This document shows positions 60,149 to 64,000 of a stretch of 64,000 nucleotides of DNA, piece by piece. A program made the translations under genes and the position numbers. The number at the start of each line of letters is the position of its first letter. Position 1 is the first letter of the stretch. Under the pieces are notes generated by a model. That model was not told the DNA's origin and did not search any database. It saw nothing but the letters and a program-made list of their open reading frames with translations. Source of the DNA: Epichloe hybrida (taxonomy: Eukaryota > Ascomycota > Sordariomycetes > Hypocreales > Clavicipitaceae). The DNA lies in contig JAFEKR010000005.1 of the NCBI GenBank assembly GCA_019022495.1, forward strand, positions 3,658,001 through 3,722,000. The letters are read 5' to 3'.

Positions 60149-63100
60149 CTCCCCTCCTATAAAGGATCTCTTAATATAATAGTTATAGGCTTTCTTTCTT
60201 CTCTTTACAATGCACTTTTTATTAACTAGCTTATATTTTAATTAATATAAATTCTAATACACACGCTTAAGTTAAAGAGAATCTTCGCTCCTAGGAGGGC
60301 TTAACCACTCTCTAGCAAATTACTTATATTATAGCTAATTTAGCTATATATTCTTATCTAAGCCCTAGTGTAGCTTATAATAATTCTTTACCTCCCCTAG
60401 CTAGGTCTAAGCTACTTACTAGTAATTCTTTACTAATTAGTGCTAAGTTACTTACTAGTAAGTTATTATCTCCTAAGGAGAAGTAAGGAGAATATCCTAA
60501 GCGCACTTCTTTATAAACCTTATATTCTATAAGGGCCTAGGTAAGGGGAGGATACTTAAGGCATAATCCTCTGTAAGTCTTATAGAAATAACTTATTAGT
60601 ACTATACTTTCCTTTTTTCTTTAGTATATACTAATAATTATAGCCTAAATTACTTACTTCTTAAGGTCCTAAGCATAATATTCCCTATAATAAGTGTGTT
60701 TAAGTAAGCCTTATAAGTAAGGGTAACTTAGGTTATTACTTTAAGGTTAAGTCTAGATAATCTTAGAGATATTACTTATATAAGGTTAGTAATTACTATT
60801 ACCTGCCTTTATATAATACTTATATTCCCCTTACTAAGCAAATATTATTAGCTCTAGATAAAGACACTAAGGTAAGGCGCTTCTAATTGCAATTTCCTCT
60901 AATCCTTTGCTTATATACATATAAATAGTGAAGTAATGCTATAAGGCACTATAACTCTAATTAGAACTTATTATAAAGCTAGATTCTATATATAGTAAGG
61001 TTATTAATCTAAGTATTAGGGCTAAGGATACTACTAAGGGCTCTTCAGTCATGCGTAAGGAGAAGGTAACTATAGTAATAGCCTAACTTAAGGAGGTTAT
61101 TTGCCTCCTTATATAAGTTTATTCCCTTTATTTAGAATAGCGTTTATACATGTGCTTTTACATAATAGTGTTTTAGAGTCTTTATTTTATTAATCCTATT
61201 TACCTTAGTAGCGCTTTGCTTACTAAGGAGAGGGCCTTTATGTATTTCTAAGGTAATTAATTTTATACCCTCTTATTAACATGCCTATAATTCCTTTATA
61301 ACCTATGCGCTTTAAATGTTATGTATTATGCGTAAATCTACAAGACTAAGCATAGATCTAAAGCGTTTAAAGTGCTAATAATTTAACGCCTTTATAAATC
61401 CATTAGTAAGCATCTCTTCTGTTAGTAAATACGTAATTTTAAAGCTTCCTTTCTTAAATTCTTACTTTAACTATATATTATAAATATTAACATAATATAG
61501 TTAAGTATTTAATTATTTACTCTTGTTAAGTATAAGCTAAATTATTTGTTAATTATTATAATTAATAACCTAGTCTTTATAGGTATTAAATTTAATGTCT
61601 CTAAATAAGCGCTATAGACTTATAGTCTCCTTTATTACCTATTATAAAGTAAGTAATTTAGCCTCTATTATAGATATAGTTACTATTATTTAGTGTGTAG
61701 CTTTCTAGATAATTAGTTTACTAAAGAAAGTAATTAAGTATCCTTATAATAATTTATAAGTCTTAAGATTATTTATAAAGGAGGCATTACTTAAGATTTA
61801 AAGAGCTTAAAGTTTAGTAGTTATACTATAGCTTAGCGTGAGTTTGCTTATAATAAGCAAGTAGTGGATAGCTTAGTCTGCTGCCTTTATATGCTCTAGT
61901 CCTAGATTTATAAGGTATTATAATAACTTCGCCACTGTAAAAGTAATATTAGGCCTAATTATAATTGCTATATATAGGATTAATCTAATCTTTTCCTAGT
62001 AAACCTTTATTACTTACTTCTTAGCTTTACTCTTAAACTTATAATACTTTACTACTAAGATTAGTATAGTAAGGAAAGTGCCTTTTTTTACTTACCTAAA
62101 TTTTTCCCTAATCTTATTAATATATGCCTTATAACTAAGATACACCCTTCGTTATTCTTAGTCTCTAATAATCTAGATCCCTAGGAAAAATCCTGCTTTA
62201 CCTTTCTTATCTAATTTATATGCCTCCTTTAGGCCCTTAGAAATGCGGTTAGCAATGCCTTTATTATTCTTATGAAACGCTATAAGAATATTATCTACAA
62301 AGAATATAAGGAAAATAGTCTAATCTTTTATATAGAATAAGCAGGGCTTTTCTTTACTTAATTTAAGCCTAAGCTTTATAAGAGATTTACTTAATTTCTT
62401 AAACCATAGTTATAGAGAGTCCCTTAATCTATAAAGGGCCTTAAGTAATTCCATATATTCTCTAAGGATTATAAAACCTTTAGGAAGTTTATAAGTTATA
62501 GGTATTTTATCCTTTTCGCGTTCTGCGTAAAGGAAGGCATTCTTTATATTATATTACCTAGTCTCTAGATTAAACCTAGTAACTAGAGCTATAAATACAT
62601 AGAATACGTGAGTAGTAAGCGTTATAGCATAGGTTCATTTAATCATAGAGATATCTTAGAGGTCTTTGCGCATGTATAATCACGCTTTGCAATAGATTAA
62701 CATCCCCTTCTTATTAAACTTATAAGAAAACACCTATTTTAATGGCAATAGCTTTGATTGTGCTATAGAACGCTTTATCTGCCGCTATATTCCTTATTCC
62801 TTTAGCTTATTAATCTCTTTATTTATTGCTTTTAACTATTCCTCTCTAAATAGATAATCCTTTGCCTTTTTTTATGACTTTAGAGGTTTAGTGAGATTAG
62901 ATTAATAAACAGTCCTTACCTTTCTCTTTAGGTTAAGGTGTAATCTATTTTCTTTGTTATAATGCGCGTTAATTACTAAAAAAACCGTTTTATAGCTCTT
63001 AAAATCCTAATCTCCTAGAAAGAGCTTATAAGGATCTCCTTCCTTAGTCTTCCTAAATTTAGTGTAAAGATCCTTTAAGTCCTAGAGGCTATTAATAAGA

Positions 63101-63471
63101 GCTTTATTAGGTCCTTTCTTCTTTCTCTATATTAGTTAAGCATAAGAAAGAACATTACCTTAAGCTCTCTTTATTTGTAACCTTAAGCTTATTAGCACAC
63201 TTTCTTATGTTATTATTCTAAGACTCTCTGCGATTTCTAACTATATAGCTAGTAATCCCCTTAAGCCTTTCGCATAGGTAGCTAGTCTAGTATTTGCTTC
63301 TATAGGTTTATCTTATTACTAGTTTTTCTTTACTTCTTTTTCTAGCTTAGGTAGTTTATTGCCTATTAAGTTATTAATAACTTAGTCCTTAGTATTATAT
63401 ACTTAGTGTTCTAGAACCTTATAAGGACATTAGCTCTCCTAAGCCCTTATAGCGGTATCCTGCTTACTACT
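60149..63471 (-). pseudogene. Copia B pol: reverse transcriptase and RNase H
   Basis: Minus-strand Ty1/Copia remnant. The reverse transcriptase box reads LIFFVDNILI at 62281-62310 (usual YVDD, second Asp changed to Asn), within a domain of about 62130-62880. RNase H at about 61530-61690 reads EAKLLTL.QVIKETISL.RL, matching the TEAEYMAL...EA.WL.RLL region. From 60158 to about 61300 lies a long 3' part with no domain identified. The 5' half of the element is missing: an LTR of Copia A in the opposite orientation begins at 63472. Stops are RIP-type. Confidence 0.78.
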
Positions 63472-64000
63472 TGTTAAAAATAAGACCTATTTTTAGCCCT
63501 TTCTAGTTAAAGGACCTTTCTATTACTAGCTTGCATTGCAAGCCTAACAGCTGCACTGCAGCTGTTAATAGTCACGAAGGTGGCTATTAATGGCTACGTC
63601 ATAGCTATTAATAGCTGCGACTAACTATATAAATAACTAATCTAAATCAATTATTAATTATAGATTATTCAATTGCGTTATAGCTACAAGCGTAGCTATA
63701 ACCATAGCGCTACTAGTAATTAGGTAAGCTAGGGTGACGTAAGTAGGTTACCCTATAGCTATCTTTAATAGCGATTTTCTCCTTAACTAGAGGTTATATA
63801 AAAGTCTTATATATAGTAAATTAAAGCTAGAAGATAAGGCTTTTATTTTATATAGGAATATTTTTAGACTAAAATTTAGTGCATATAGGTTACTAGTTTG
63901 TATGGTGGTAAGTTGATTTTTTGGATTTTACATATAAATAAATTTTGCGGAAAATAAAAAGTAACCCATAAGACCTCTTTAGCGGTCTAAATTCACTAAT
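63472..64000 (+). repeat. Copia A-type LTR, running off the window
   Basis: Starts TGTTAAAAATAAGACC and matches the reverse complement of 39321-40129 up to the window edge, which cuts it after 529 bp. Orientation is opposite to Copia A at 32899-40129. Whether it is a solo LTR or the 5' LTR of a further element cannot be seen here. Confidence 0.9.

Noticed and set aside
1..64000. Host genes, tRNA or rRNA genes
   Set aside because: I looked for conserved protein frames outside transposons and for tRNA-like A/B box structures and saw none convincing. A tRNAscan and protein search would be needed to exclude them fully.

Overview
This window looks like an AT-rich, gene-free compartment of a filamentous ascomycete genome, made almost entirely of nested transposable elements damaged by repeat-induced point mutation (RIP). 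The evidence is recognisable transposon protein domains in which Gln and Trp codons have become TAG/TAA and other changes are mostly C-to-T or G-to-A; fungal-type introns (GTAAGT...TAG) in transposase genes; and repeat copies that differ mainly by transitions. I found no host housekeeping gene, rRNA, tRNA or CRISPR array. The species cannot be named from this.

Layout. 1-3192: 3' part of a Ty3/Gypsy chromovirus-type element with a probable LTR. 3193-12545: hAT fragments, two hAT MITEs, a solo Gypsy LTR and a hAT element (transposase on -, 7654-10703) with a 1.85-kb non-autonomous hAT inside. 12546-22690: hAT mosaic with a + strand transposase N-terminal half, a (AGTAAT)n microsatellite and a - strand transposase split by a non-autonomous LTR retrotransposon (17534-19961, 5-bp duplication ATTAG). 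22691-28592: second Gypsy (RNase H, integrase, chromodomain, extra 3' frame, LTR) with a 1.85-kb hAT in its RNase H. 28593-29808: hAT end. 29809-32898: a Gypsy of another family on -. 32899-40129: a 7.2-kb Copia element on - with both 809-bp LTRs. 40130-41852: Gypsy 3' fragment. 41853-45429: unassigned sequence, a 1.45-kb hAT and a Copia fragment. 45430-59182: a hAT holding a LINE that holds an autonomous hAT. 59183-64000: rest of the Copia fragment, a second Copia family on -, and an LTR of the first Copia running off the window.

The most distinctive system is a hAT-like DNA transposon family. Its members have short termini (CAGAGCATTG or CAGAGTATTG, ending CTCTG), make 8-bp target duplications (five exact pairs are visible), and carry long subterminal arrays of TGTAN-type pentamers. 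The pentamer differs by subfamily (TGTAG, TGTAT, TGTAA). Autonomous copies carry an intron-split transposase with a C-terminal hAT dimerisation domain; non-autonomous copies share the ends and an iterated AAAAGTGGGTC motif. The target duplications give a relative order of insertions in several nests, the deepest being Copia, then hAT, then LINE, then hAT.
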